This document shows positions 51,301 through 60,606 of a stretch of DNA of 64,000 bases, one piece after another. The notes beneath the pieces were generated by a model that had not been told where the DNA came from, did no database searches, and saw nothing but the letters and a program-made list of their open reading frames with translations. The DNA is taken from NCBI GenBank assembly GCA_035644395.1, contig DASQOR010000090.1, positions 62,001 through 126,000 on the forward strand, written 5' to 3'. Within the stretch, counting starts at the first letter, position 1. Every line of letters begins with the position of its first letter. The stretch is from JBGPLJ01 sp035644395 (GTDB lineage Bacteria; Pseudomonadota; Gammaproteobacteria; Steroidobacterales; Steroidobacteraceae). A program made the position numbers and the translations under genes.

Positions 51301-51822
51301 ATGATCCGAATCGGCCTGGCGAGTTTGACCCTGGCGCTCGTGCTGCATTCGGCCGTGGCCGTGGCCGCTGACGCGGTACCGGCCGGCCTGCGCGCGTGCG
51401 CCGGCGAGAAGGACGACGGCAAGCGGCTCGCCTGTTTCGACCGGGAACTGGCGCGGCTGGCAGAATCCACGCCGGCGGCGGCGCCTGCGCCCGTCGCGAT
51501 ACCCGCACCCGTCGCGGCGCATTCACCCGAAGACGAGTTCGGCCGCGCGGGCGGAGCCGTGGCGCTCGAAGAAAGCAAGCAAAGGGAAGGCACGACGCCA
51601 AGAATCGAGTCGCTCACCGCCACGGTGGTCGAGGTCTCGACGCGTGCCCACGGCGAGCTCGTGATGAAGCTCGACAACGGCCAGGTCTGGAGTCAGACAA
51701 CCTTCGATTCGCACTTCTCGGTGGACGTCAACGACAAGGTGACGATCAAGGCCGGCGTGCTCGGCGCGTATCGGGCCCTGCTGCCTTCCGGCCGCTCGAC
51801 GAGCGTCACGCGGCTGCGCTAG
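51301..51822 (+). CDS. Periplasmic protein of unknown function
   Basis: This is a 173-residue protein with a signal peptide (about 1-23). A cysteine pair motif LRACAGEKDDGKRLACFD follows, then an Ala/Pro linker and a C-terminal beta-rich region with KLDNGQVWSQTTF. The ATG at 51301 (AGGA 8 bases upstream) is preferred over 51286. The Cys pair with RLxCFD resembles N-termini of some secretion-associated proteins but no family is certain. It is in one operon with the hydroxylase copy 2. Confidence 0.7.
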   Translation: MIRIGLASLTLALVLHSAVAVAADAVPAGLRACAGEKDDGKRLACFDRELARLAESTPAAAPAPVAIPAPVAAHSPEDEFGRAGGAVALEESKQREGTTPRIESLTATVVEVSTRAHGELVMKLDNGQVWSQTTFDSHFSVDVNDKVTIKAGVLGAYRALLPSGRSTSVTRLR

Positions 51823-51830
51823 CTGCTCCG

Positions 51831-52691
51831 CTATTTGATGCCGTTACGCAGGTGCGTCTGGATCTGCTGGCGGTAGACGCGACCGGAAGTGAAACGCTGT
51901 CCGCTCGACAGCGTGATGACGTATTCCCCGTGGAACCAGCGCTCCATCTCCTTGATCTTGAGTGTATTGATGATGATCGAACGATGGATGCGCAGGAACC
52001 TGGAGTGGTCGAGCATCTGCTCCGCCTGCTGCATCGTGCAGCGCAGGCGGTAGCTCTCCTTGCCGACGCGGATGCACACGTAGTTGCGGCTCGCCTCGAT
52101 GCAGTCGATGTCGGAAGGATCGATGAAGACGATCCGGTCATCCTTGTCGGCGACGATGCGCTTCACGGGCGCCGGCATGCCACCGCCGACCGAATGCATG
52201 GCCTCGCGCACGGCGCTTGCGATACCGGTCCGCAATTCCCGTCCTGACTCGTCCGCCAGGCGCTGGCGCACGCGGTCCAGGGCCTGCTGGAAGCGCGCCC
52301 GGTCGAATGGTTTGACGAGATAGTCGACCGCGTGCACGTCGAAAGCGTCGCTTGCGTACTCCTCGTAGGCCGTGACGAACACGACGAGCGGGACATGGTC
52401 GGTGAGCTGCTCGAGTACGTCGAAACCGTTGACGCCGCGCATCTGCACGTCGAGCAGCACGAGATCCGGCTTCAATGCCTGCGCCTGGCGTATGGCCTCG
52501 TTCCCATGCTCGCATTCGCCGACGAGCTCGACGTCGTGCTCGAGCGCGCAGAGCTCCCGCAGCCGCTGCCGGGCGAACGGCTCGTCGTCGACGATCAGGG
52601 TGCGAATGGTCGCGCTGCTGGCGCCGCGTGCCGGCGGCGCCGACGGCGGATCGGTGCGCTGGGCGGCGGACATCTGCGAGCTCTGGGACAT
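51831..52691 (-). CDS. LytTR-family response regulator
   Basis: This is a 286-residue protein with a receiver domain (about 30-150; phosphoacceptor Asp in DLVLLDVQMRG, EPFARQRL near the start) and a C-terminal LytTR DNA-binding domain (about 180-285; IDCIEASRNYVCIRVGKES, FLRIHRSIIIN). It would be phosphorylated by the LytS-like kinase encoded just upstream. The targets are unknown but the adjacent receptor genes are plausible. It ends close to the convergent 51301 gene. Confidence 0.92.
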   Translation of the reverse strand: MSQSSQMSAAQRTDPPSAPPARGASSATIRTLIVDDEPFARQRLRELCALEHDVELVGECEHGNEAIRQAQALKPDLVLLDVQMRGVNGFDVLEQLTDHVPLVVFVTAYEEYASDAFDVHAVDYLVKPFDRARFQQALDRVRQRLADESGRELRTGIASAVREAMHSVGGGMPAPVKRIVADKDDRIVFIDPSDIDCIEASRNYVCIRVGKESYRLRCTMQQAEQMLDHSRFLRIHRSIIINTLKIKEMERWFHGEYVITLSSGQRFTSGRVYRQQIQTHLRNGIK

Positions 52692-52725
52692 GGATCGTCT
52701 CCTGTTGCGTTACGGGCAGGCCGGC

Positions 52726-53928
52726 TCAGGCGGCGAGCGGCACATAAGGAATGCGAACACGGGCCCGCACGACTCCATTCTGCGGAGGGAAGAATTCGAT
52801 GCTTTGCCGGTCGCCGTACATCGCCGTCAGGCGCTCGCGCGTATTGCCGAGGCCGATGCCATAGCCCCGCGAGCCGGAGTGCACGGTACCCACGTTGTTC
52901 TCGATGTCGATGACGAGCGCGGTGCCTTCCCGGCGCGCACTCAGGCGCACGCACACGCGGTCGCCGTCGTTCGCCATGCCGTGGATCACGGCGTTCTCGG
53001 CAAGCGGCTGCAGCAGCAATGTCGGGACCGAAGCACGCACGACATCCGGCTCCACGGCGAGGTCGAATGACAGCCGGTCGGCGAAGCGCAGCTGCTGGAT
53101 TTCGAAGTAGTTGCGCACGAATTCGATTTCTCGCTCGAGCGTCACCTGGTCGGACTCGCCGTCGCGCAGCGTGCGGCGCAGGAGATCGGCGAGCCGCACG
53201 AGCATCTGTTCGGCCGCGGCCGGGTGGCGGTGCACGACGGCGACGGCGGCGTTCAGCGTATTGAAGAGGAAATGCGGATTGAGCTGCATGCGCAGGGCGT
53301 GCAGGCGGGCGCGAATCCAGGCGCTCTCGAGATGCGCCGACCGGAGTTTCTGGTGCTTGAGCTCGCGAAACAGGTACACGCCCGCGATGAGCCCGAGGCC
53401 GAAACAATAAGAGAGGAAGAAGTCGGAAGCGGTGGACACCCAAAGGTCGACCGAGAGCGGCACGCCGTACTGCGAGTGGGTCAGCTCATGGATGAGCTTC
53501 CAGTCGCCGGTCGATGCGGCGACCAGCGTGACGAGCACCGGGCGCGCGAGAATCGCGAACAGCACGCCGAGACCGATGTGAGCGAGCGCCGCACGTCCCC
53601 GGCGCTCGGCTGGCCAGCCGATGCCGAGCGCGATCCGGTAGCAGACGACGAGCACGGGGAAGACGATCAGGTGCTGCAGGAAGCGCATCCAGGGCGAAGC
53701 AATGATGAGCCCGGGATTGGTCGCGAACAGCAGGCCGAACATCACGGTGCGCGCGAGCGTCGTGTAGATCCAGAAAGGGATCGCGACGGCCAGCACCAGT
53801 CGCCACCTCGCGGAGTTCGACTCCTCGCTCATCCCGGGCACGCCGCCGTCCTGCGGGGCCGTGTCGAGAAACCCGCCGCACAGGGCCCTGCCGACTGCCT
53901 GCAGCCCATTGCGTAGTTGGTCGTACAT
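52726..53928 (-). CDS. LytS/YehU-type sensor histidine kinase
   Basis: This is about 400 residues. Four hydrophobic segments (about 45-190) are followed by a His_kinase domain with the phosphoacceptor motif MQLNPHFLFNTLNA and an ATP-binding HATPase domain (LLQPLAENAVIHG, GIGLGNTRERL). The start MYDQLRNG (53928) is favoured by the GGGAGG at 53938-53943; an ATG 3 codons upstream is possible. It pairs with the LytTR regulator downstream (34 bp gap). Confidence 0.9.
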   Translation of the reverse strand: MYDQLRNGLQAVGRALCGGFLDTAPQDGGVPGMSEESNSARWRLVLAVAIPFWIYTTLARTVMFGLLFATNPGLIIASPWMRFLQHLIVFPVLVVCYRIALGIGWPAERRGRAALAHIGLGVLFAILARPVLVTLVAASTGDWKLIHELTHSQYGVPLSVDLWVSTASDFFLSYCFGLGLIAGVYLFRELKHQKLRSAHLESAWIRARLHALRMQLNPHFLFNTLNAAVAVVHRHPAAAEQMLVRLADLLRRTLRDGESDQVTLEREIEFVRNYFEIQQLRFADRLSFDLAVEPDVVRASVPTLLLQPLAENAVIHGMANDGDRVCVRLSARREGTALVIDIENNVGTVHSGSRGYGIGLGNTRERLTAMYGDRQSIEFFPPQNGVVRARVRIPYVPLAA

Positions 53929-54525
53929 AACCCGCATCCTCCCGTCGCGCCATCACCCGGCCAGTTGCCCGCGTTGCTTCAAGGAGACGTCGAACGCGCT
54001 GGCGTGGCTGTTTTTCTGAATGGTACGCAACTCCAAACGTAAGTGCCTAGGGACGATTGTCCATAGTGTGTCGCTTCGTCCTGCAATTCGTGCAGTTCGT
54101 CCCGTCCAATGGCCGCCGGTCCCAATTCGAGTACGTCAGGCCCGGACGAAACGCGCACCAGAGCGCGCCCGACCTCGCCGGCCGTGCCCTGACGCACGAG
54201 GCCCCGCGGGGTCGAGCACAAACAACAATGCGCGTTGCGCCACGCGCAAGCAACGCGCATCGCGCGCGTGCATTTGCGCGCACGCATCAAAGCCATGGTC
54301 CATCCGTCCCATCGCAACGCGCGTTGTCCCCGTCTTGCCGCGCTTGGTCCCAAATCTGTGGCTGGCCCGCAATTGCGTGGACTACACAGGCTGCAATTTC
54401 ACGCGCTCGTGTAAGGCACACGCCACCTATGCGGGAGCGGAAAAGCGCAACTCAGGAAAGTGACCGGCGGATCCATGCAGGAGTCCGCAGGGCCCATAAA
54501 ACTTTTCGTCCGAAGGAGGATGAAG
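53929..54525. promoter_or_regulatory. Long control region with GC-rich palindromes before second TonB receptor
   Basis: Nearly 600 bp without a gene separates the LytS-like kinase from the second receptor. An inverted repeat ATGCGCGTTGC (54228-54238) / GCAACGCGCAT (54250-54260) with 11-bp arms, and a perfect palindrome CAACGCGCGTTG (54315-54326), share the half-site CAACGCGC. AAGGAGG (54513-54519) precedes the receptor ATG by 6 bases. The repeated half-site could bind a regulator, for instance the adjacent LytTR protein. Confidence 0.5.
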
Positions 54526-57500
54526 ATGCTTACGAACAAATACTGGCGGGCCGCTCGGCTCGCCATGACCACGGGTGCGGCAGCGAGCACGATCTGCGCC
54601 GGACTTGCCGGCGCGCAGACTCCGCCTGGGGATGAAGGCGAGATCGCCACTGTCGTCGTGACCGGATCGCGCATCGCGGCGCCTAACTCGAAGAGCGCGA
54701 GCCCGATCGTGTCCTTGACCGACAAGGACATCCAGGTCACCGGCAAGGCGGACATCAGCGACATCATCAATCAGCTGCCGCAGAACTTTAACAACGACCT
54801 CGGGCAGGACCTCGGCAACCGCACCAGCGGCCTGACCTCGGCCGGTGGCGTTGCGACCGCCGATCTTCGCGGTCTCGGTCCGAACCGCACGCTGGTTCTC
54901 GTGAATGGCCGCCGACTCGGTCAAGGGTCGCCGTACACGTTCATTCAGCAACCGGCGCCGGATCTCGATCAGATTCCTACTGCGCTCATCGAGCGCGTGG
55001 AGGTCGTCACGGGCGGCGCCTCGGCGACCTACGGGTCCGATGCGATCGCCGGCGTCGTCAACTTCATCATGAAGACCAACTTCGAGGGCTTCCAGATCGA
55101 CGGCCAGCTCGGCGTCAACTCGCACAACAACCACAGCACCTACGTCCAGGACGCGGAGGTCGTGGCAGGGAACACTCCGCTCAAGGGAACGACCTACGAT
55201 GGACGCAACCAGGCCTACAACCTCATCGCGGGGACCAACTTCGCGGACGGCCGGGGTAACGTCACCGCGTACTTCGGCTATCTGACTACCGATCCCGTCA
55301 GGAGCGGCGACCGTGACTTCGGCGGCTGCCAGCTCGCTTCGAACGCCAATCTCGACGGCGCCGATTGCCAGGGTTCCTCCAATTCCAATTGGTTCCGTCC
55401 CCTGACCGGGCCCAATGCGAACACCGTCACCTACAGCGTGGATGGGAGCACCTTCGTCCCGCGGGGATCGGTCGCCACCGAAGTTCCGGCTTCGTTCAAT
55501 TCCCAGCCCTACATCTACCTCGCCCGCCAGGACACGCGCTACACGGCGGGGTTCTTCGTGCACAACGACTTCACCGACGCCGCGCGCGCGTACGCCGAGT
55601 TTGGTTTCATGAACGACCAGACGCACCAGGAGGTGGCGCCAGCGGCACTTTTCAAGGACAGCAATCCCAACGATCCGCTGAGCGGCAATTACAATGTCAA
55701 TTGCAGCAATCCGCTGTTGAGTGCCCAGCAGGCGGCGGTCCTGTGCACGCCCGCCCAGATTGCCGCGGACCTGGCGAACCCGGGGTCGGTCACCACGAAT
55801 GTGCAGATCGGCCGCCGCAACGTCGAGGGGGGTGGCCGCATCTCGGAGTACGAGCACACCAACTATCGCGGCGTCCTCGGCATGAAAGGCGATTTTGCCA
55901 AGGCGTGGACGTACGACGTGTACGGCCAGTACTACTACACGACGTTCTACAACACGAACGACCGGTACCTGAACTTTACCGCGATCGACAACGCGCTGCT
56001 GGTCACGGGGACCGCAGCCAATCCACAGTGCGTCAGCGGGCCGCCCTGCGTCCCCTACAACATCTTCACGGACGGAGGTGTTACGGATGACCAGCTCAAC
56101 TACCTGTACCTCGACGGCACCGGCTATGGAACGACGACCCTGCGCACGCTCCACGGCGACTTGACGGTGAATCTCGGCGAATACGGTGTCAAGCTGCCGA
56201 CGGCGGCGGACGGCATCGCGGTGAACGTGGGCTTCGAGAGTCGCAACGAGCACGTAGCTTTCAAGCCCGATTCCGGCGAGCTGAGCGGTCAGCTGTCGGG
56301 ATTCGGCAGCGCCGCGGTCGCCATCGACAACAGCATCTCGGTGACCGAGCAGTTCATCGAGCTGCGTGCGCCGCTGGTGCAGGACAAGAAGGGCATCAAG
56401 GATCTGTTGTTCGACACGGGATTCCGCCGCTCGGACTATTCGACTTCCGGCGTAGCCAACACCTACAAGTTCGAGCTGCAATACGCGCCGACGGACGACG
56501 TGCGGTTCCGCGGTTCCTACCAGCGGGCGATTCGCGCGCCGAGCATCGTCGAGCTCTACAACCCGCAGCTGGTTGGGCTGATTCAACTGGGCGACGATCC
56601 CTGTGCTCCGACGCTCGACACCAACAACAATCTGGTGCCCGCGGCCAGGTCGCTGGCCGACTGCCAGAATTCGGGTGTGACCGCGGCGCAGTACGGCAAC
56701 GGCGGAACGACCAACACCATCCCGCAGGCAACCCTGGGCCAGCTGTCGCAGCTGCAGGGCGGCAATCCGAACCTGCTTCCTGAGAAGGCCAAGTCGTACA
56801 CGTTCGGCTTCACGCTGACACCGCGGGCGCTGCCCGCTCTGAATCTCAGCATGGATTACTTCGACATCACGCTCGACGGCGGCGTCGGCGCCCTCGGGGC
56901 CAACATCATCATGACCACGTGCCTCGATTCGGGTGACCCGTTCTACTGCAGCCAGCTGGTGCGCGCGCCGAACACAGGCGGTCTCACCGGCAATAACATC
57001 GCTGGCGGTGGCTACATCGTGCAGACGAACGTGAACGTCGCTGCAGCCGAGTTCAACGGCATCGACATGCAGGGAACCTACAAGCTGCCGCTGTCGGAAC
57101 GTACGGGCGCGCTGACGTTTGCGCTGAACGGTGCCTACCTGCTTGGGACCACGACCACGCCGCAGCCCGGCGCACACACGTTTGATTGTGCCGGCCTCTA
57201 CGGCTCGACCTGTCAGACGGTCAATCCGACGTGGCGCCACATCCTCAGAACGTCGTGGGTGACGCCGTGGGATGTCACGGCCTCCTTGACGTGGCGCTAC
57301 ATCGGCCCGGTCAAGCTGGACCAGAACGACCCGGATCCGACGCTGAACAACGCCGCGTTCGGTGCGTTCAACAGCTTCAATGCGCGGCTGCCGTCGTTCA
57401 GCTACTTCGACCTGGCTGCATCGTGGAATTTCAAGGACAACTACGAGATACGCGGCGGCATCAACAACATCCTCGACAAGGATCCGCCGCTCGCGACCTT

Positions 57501-57591
57501 CGAGATCACCGCCGGCGGTGCCGCGAACACGTACTCGACCTACGAGGCGCTCGGCCGGCAGATGTTCGTGACGTTCACGGCCAAGTTCTGA
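54526..57591 (+). CDS. TonB-dependent outer-membrane receptor (second)
   Basis: This is a 1021-residue receptor from ATG 54526, with a signal peptide (about 1-31, ending AGLAGAQ). The plug shows ATVVVTGSRIAAPN, TADLRGLGPNRTLVLVNGRR and VTGGASATYGSDAIAGVVNF. The barrel ends with QMFVTFTAKF. It shares features with the first receptor, including NCSNPLLSAQQAAVLC and QIGRRNVEGGGR, but the overall identity is moderate. The ligand is unknown. It may respond to the LytS/LytTR pair upstream. Confidence 0.92.
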   Translation: MLTNKYWRAARLAMTTGAAASTICAGLAGAQTPPGDEGEIATVVVTGSRIAAPNSKSASPIVSLTDKDIQVTGKADISDIINQLPQNFNNDLGQDLGNRTSGLTSAGGVATADLRGLGPNRTLVLVNGRRLGQGSPYTFIQQPAPDLDQIPTALIERVEVVTGGASATYGSDAIAGVVNFIMKTNFEGFQIDGQLGVNSHNNHSTYVQDAEVVAGNTPLKGTTYDGRNQAYNLIAGTNFADGRGNVTAYFGYLTTDPVRSGDRDFGGCQLASNANLDGADCQGSSNSNWFRPLTGPNANTVTYSVDGSTFVPRGSVATEVPASFNSQPYIYLARQDTRYTAGFFVHNDFTDAARAYAEFGFMNDQTHQEVAPAALFKDSNPNDPLSGNYNVNCSNPLLSAQQAAVLCTPAQIAADLANPGSVTTNVQIGRRNVEGGGRISEYEHTNYRGVLGMKGDFAKAWTYDVYGQYYYTTFYNTNDRYLNFTAIDNALLVTGTAANPQCVSGPPCVPYNIFTDGGVTDDQLNYLYLDGTGYGTTTLRTLHGDLTVNLGEYGVKLPTAADGIAVNVGFESRNEHVAFKPDSGELSGQLSGFGSAAVAIDNSISVTEQFIELRAPLVQDKKGIKDLLFDTGFRRSDYSTSGVANTYKFELQYAPTDDVRFRGSYQRAIRAPSIVELYNPQLVGLIQLGDDPCAPTLDTNNNLVPAARSLADCQNSGVTAAQYGNGGTTNTIPQATLGQLSQLQGGNPNLLPEKAKSYTFGFTLTPRALPALNLSMDYFDITLDGGVGALGANIIMTTCLDSGDPFYCSQLVRAPNTGGLTGNNIAGGGYIVQTNVNVAAAEFNGIDMQGTYKLPLSERTGALTFALNGAYLLGTTTTPQPGAHTFDCAGLYGSTCQTVNPTWRHILRTSWVTPWDVTASLTWRYIGPVKLDQNDPDPTLNNAAFGAFNSFNARLPSFSYFDLAASWNFKDNYEIRGGINNILDKDPPLATFEITAGGAANTYSTYEALGRQMFVTFTAKF

Positions 57592-57608
57592 CGATCGTGT
57601 GAAACCGG

Positions 57609-57638
57609 GGGGCGGCCCATTGCGGGCCGCCCCTTTTT
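57609..57638 (+). terminator. Rho-independent terminator after the second TonB receptor
   Basis: A perfect 10-bp stem GGGGCGGCCC / GGGCCGCCCC (57609-57618 and 57624-57633) with a 5-base loop is followed by five T residues. It lies 17 bp past the stop codon. Confidence 0.9.
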
Positions 57639-57833
57639 CTTGGGCCGGGCATGTGACAAGCCGTCGCACGGGACGCCGCACGTGCATCAATCGCATCCCT
57701 TGATTGAACATATCTCCGGCTCATTTCAATCTGCGACATAACTCTCGGCCACCGCCTTGCGCCATGGGCAAGGTTGGCCCTGCTTGAACAGATTCCGTCG
57801 CCCGCTGGGCCAGTTCGAAGGACTCGAGTCGGC

Positions 57834-59084
57834 ATGACGTCGCCCGCAAGGTCCGCTGCTGCAGCTGCTCGACCGCAGGAAGCCACTGCGCCGCAGCTCC
57901 TCATCCTTTTGGAAGACCCGACGCTGCGTGGCTGGCTGAGCCAGCAGATCGGCGGGCGCTGGGAGTGCGTGATCGAGACGGCCGCTCCGGCACGCGCGCT
58001 CGTCATGCGCAACGCCGATCGCCTGCGTCGTTACCGGCTCTGCCTCGTCGAATGGCAATTCGCGAGCAGCGTCCTGAGCCTCCCCAACCTGCCGCAGGCG
58101 CTCTCGCCCGAACGTGTCTGCAATGACTGGGCGATCCTCGCGAACGATGACGCCGCGGCACGCGATGCGGAGTGGGCGGGTTTCAGGCACGTGATTGCGC
58201 TCAACGACCTGTCGCGTACGGGGCTCTTCGAAAAACTGTCGGTGCCGCTCGCCGGGCTCACCGAAAACGAGCAGGCAAAGCCCGACGAGTGGGTCACGGA
58301 CCTCAAGGGCTATTCGCCCGTGCAGGTCCTCGGACGCGGCGAGTTCGGTACGGTGTATCTCGCCGAGTCGCCCCGCATCCTGCAGCCCGTCGCGCTCAAG
58401 GTCATGCACCGGGCGGAAGGCGACGAGCGCTCGCGCATCAGCCTTCTCAAGTTCGCGCAGGAATACCGCATTGCGCAGGCGATCAGCGATCCCGCCGTCG
58501 TCGACGTCTTCGACTACGGGTCGACCGATCGCCTGGCCTTCATCGCCATGGAGTATTTCTCACGGGGCTCGTTGCGTCCGATCGCGGGAACGCTCCTGGC
58601 ACCTCCGGTCGCAGGCGACTGGATCCGCCGGATCGCGCTCGCGCTCGATGCCGTGCACCGCCATGGTGTCGTGCATCGGGACCTGAAGCCCGCGAATATC
58701 ATGGTGCGCCAGGATGGTTCGCTCGCGCTGGTCGATTTCGGCTCGGCGAAATACGTCGACGTCAACAGCACGATTACCATCAGCCGGCAGGTGCGCGGCA
58801 CTCCTTTCTATATGAGCCCCGAGCTGGCGACCGGCGAGAATCTCGATGGACGCAGCGATCTCTACAGCCTCGGCGTCATCGCGTTCGAGCTGCTCACCGG
58901 CGAAAAGCCATTCAGCGGCCAGACGGTATTCGAGATCCTCGAACAGCACGAGAAGGCCGCGATTCCGCGCCTGCCCGAGCGCCTTGCGGCGTGGCAGCCC
59001 TTGATCGATACGCTGCTCGCGAAATTGCCGGCAGGCCGGCCAGCCACGGCCGCCGACGTCCTCCCGCTGATCCCCGAATTCTAG
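57834..59084 (+). CDS. Receiver-like domain fused to a Ser/Thr protein kinase
   Basis: This is a 416-residue protein from ATG 57834. Residues about 20-145 resemble a two-component receiver fold (LLILLEDPTLRGWL, RYRLCLVEWQF, DWAILAND) but a phosphoacceptor Asp is not evident. Residues 160-416 are a Hanks-type kinase: glycine loop GRGEFGTV (167-174), Lys189 in VALKVM, HRDLKPAN (281-288), DFGSAK (301-306), SPELATGE. No transmembrane segment or PASTA domain is present, so it is probably cytosolic. A longer TTG start at 57774 is possible. Confidence 0.9.
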   Translation: MTSPARSAAAAARPQEATAPQLLILLEDPTLRGWLSQQIGGRWECVIETAAPARALVMRNADRLRRYRLCLVEWQFASSVLSLPNLPQALSPERVCNDWAILANDDAAARDAEWAGFRHVIALNDLSRTGLFEKLSVPLAGLTENEQAKPDEWVTDLKGYSPVQVLGRGEFGTVYLAESPRILQPVALKVMHRAEGDERSRISLLKFAQEYRIAQAISDPAVVDVFDYGSTDRLAFIAMEYFSRGSLRPIAGTLLAPPVAGDWIRRIALALDAVHRHGVVHRDLKPANIMVRQDGSLALVDFGSAKYVDVNSTITISRQVRGTPFYMSPELATGENLDGRSDLYSLGVIAFELLTGEKPFSGQTVFEILEQHEKAAIPRLPERLAAWQPLIDTLLAKLPAGRPATAADVLPLIPEF

Positions 59085-59123
59085 ATTCCAGCCGGCTGGC
59101 GCGGCGAGGTCCGCGGGCCTCGG

Positions 59124-60602
59124 CTATTTGCGCCAGAACGCGGGCGTGAAGATGACGATCAGCGTGAACACTTCGAGACGGCCGAGGAGCATCGCCACGG
59201 CGCACACCCAGGTCTGGAAATCATTCAGCACCGAATAGTTCGACGTGGGACCGACGATGCCGAGGCCCGGCCCGGCGTTGTTGATGCTGGCGACGGTCGC
59301 GGTCAGCGCGGCCGTCAGATCAAGCCCGCTCGCGATGAGCACGAGCGTCAGCACCACGACGCTCATGAAATAGAGAAAGACGAAACCGAGCACCGCGAGG
59401 ATCACCGAATTGTCGACCACGGTCTGCGCGACCTTCACCGGGCGCATGAGGTTCGGGTGCAGGATGCCGGTGAGTTCGCGCGCCGTCTGCTTGGCGAGCA
59501 GTACGGCGCGGATCATCTTGATGCCGCCACCCGTGGAGCCGGCGCTCGGAATGATGCAGCTCAGGAACAGCATCCAGAGCGGCGCGAACAGCGGCCAGCT
59601 GGCGTAGTCCTGCGTGGCGAAGCCGCATGTCGTCGCGATGGTGATGATGTTGAAGGCAGCGTGCCGCAGCGCCGTGAAATAGTCCGGGTACGTGCCCTTG
59701 ACGGTCAGGAAGAGCGCAAGGCCGAGCACGCTGACGGCGAGGATCTTGAGAATGGTCTTGGCTTCCGTGTCGCGCTTGTAGGGCGCGAGGCTGCGCTCGC
59801 GCACCGCGAGAAAATGCGTCGCGAAGCTCATGGCGGCGATGATCTCGAAGGTGCTCAGCACCAGTTCGATGCGCAGCGAATCGAAGTACCCGACGCTCGC
59901 GTCGTGCGTCGAGAAGCCGCCGAGCGCCATGGTCGAGAAGGCATGGCAGACCGCGTCGAACCAGCTCATGCCGGCAAGCTTGAGCGAAATGACACAGGCC
60001 AGCGTGATGCCGGCATAAACGTACCAGAGCGCCTTCGCCGTGTGCGCGATCCGCGGCGTCAGCTTGCTGTCCTTCATCGGCCCCGGCGTCTCGGCGCGGA
60101 AGAGTTGCATGCCGCCGACGCCGAGGAGCGGGAGCACGGCGACGGCCAGCACGATGATGCCCATGCCACCGATCCAGTGCAGGAAGTGGCGCCAGAAATT
60201 CAGCGACGCGGCCAGGTGATCGAGGCCCGAGAGCACCGTCGAGCCGGTCGTCGTGAGCCCCGAGACGGCTTCGAAATACGCGTCGGTAAATGACAGCCCG
60301 GGTATCCCGAGCATGAGCGGCAACGCAGCCAGCGCGGGCACCATCACCCACGCGAGCGTCACGAGCAGGATGCCGTCCCGGACCTTCAGTTCCCGGCGGA
60401 AGCGGCGGGTGGCGAGCCACCAAAGGCACCCCGCAACGAAGATGCCGAGCGCCGATACGCCGAACGCGCCCTGGCCGCTGTCGTCTTCGAACTGCGCGAG
60501 CGCGGCCGGAACGAGCATGGCGACGCTGAAAACCACGACGATGCCGGCGAGCACGTTCGAGATCGGCAGCACCGTGCCGCGCAGGGCCGAGACCGATTTC
60601 AT
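59124..60602 (-). CDS. trkH: Trk potassium uptake protein TrkH
   Basis: This is a 492-residue protein with four repeats of the TM-pore-TM unit. Pore-loop signatures include AVSGLTTTGSTVLSG, HAFSTMALGGFST, TIATTCGFATQD and SINNAGPGLG. It is the K+ translocating subunit and needs TrkA. It starts 4 bp after trkA on the same strand. Confidence 0.95.
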   Translation of the reverse strand: MKSVSALRGTVLPISNVLAGIVVVFSVAMLVPAALAQFEDDSGQGAFGVSALGIFVAGCLWWLATRRFRRELKVRDGILLVTLAWVMVPALAALPLMLGIPGLSFTDAYFEAVSGLTTTGSTVLSGLDHLAASLNFWRHFLHWIGGMGIIVLAVAVLPLLGVGGMQLFRAETPGPMKDSKLTPRIAHTAKALWYVYAGITLACVISLKLAGMSWFDAVCHAFSTMALGGFSTHDASVGYFDSLRIELVLSTFEIIAAMSFATHFLAVRERSLAPYKRDTEAKTILKILAVSVLGLALFLTVKGTYPDYFTALRHAAFNIITIATTCGFATQDYASWPLFAPLWMLFLSCIIPSAGSTGGGIKMIRAVLLAKQTARELTGILHPNLMRPVKVAQTVVDNSVILAVLGFVFLYFMSVVVLTLVLIASGLDLTAALTATVASINNAGPGLGIVGPTSNYSVLNDFQTWVCAVAMLLGRLEVFTLIVIFTPAFWRK

Positions 60603-60606
60603 GCCA

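Noticed and set aside
54427..57711. 1094-residue minus-strand frame opposite the second TonB receptor
   Set aside because: Arg- and Val-rich mirror of the receptor codons without motifs. The plus-strand receptor is fully supported.
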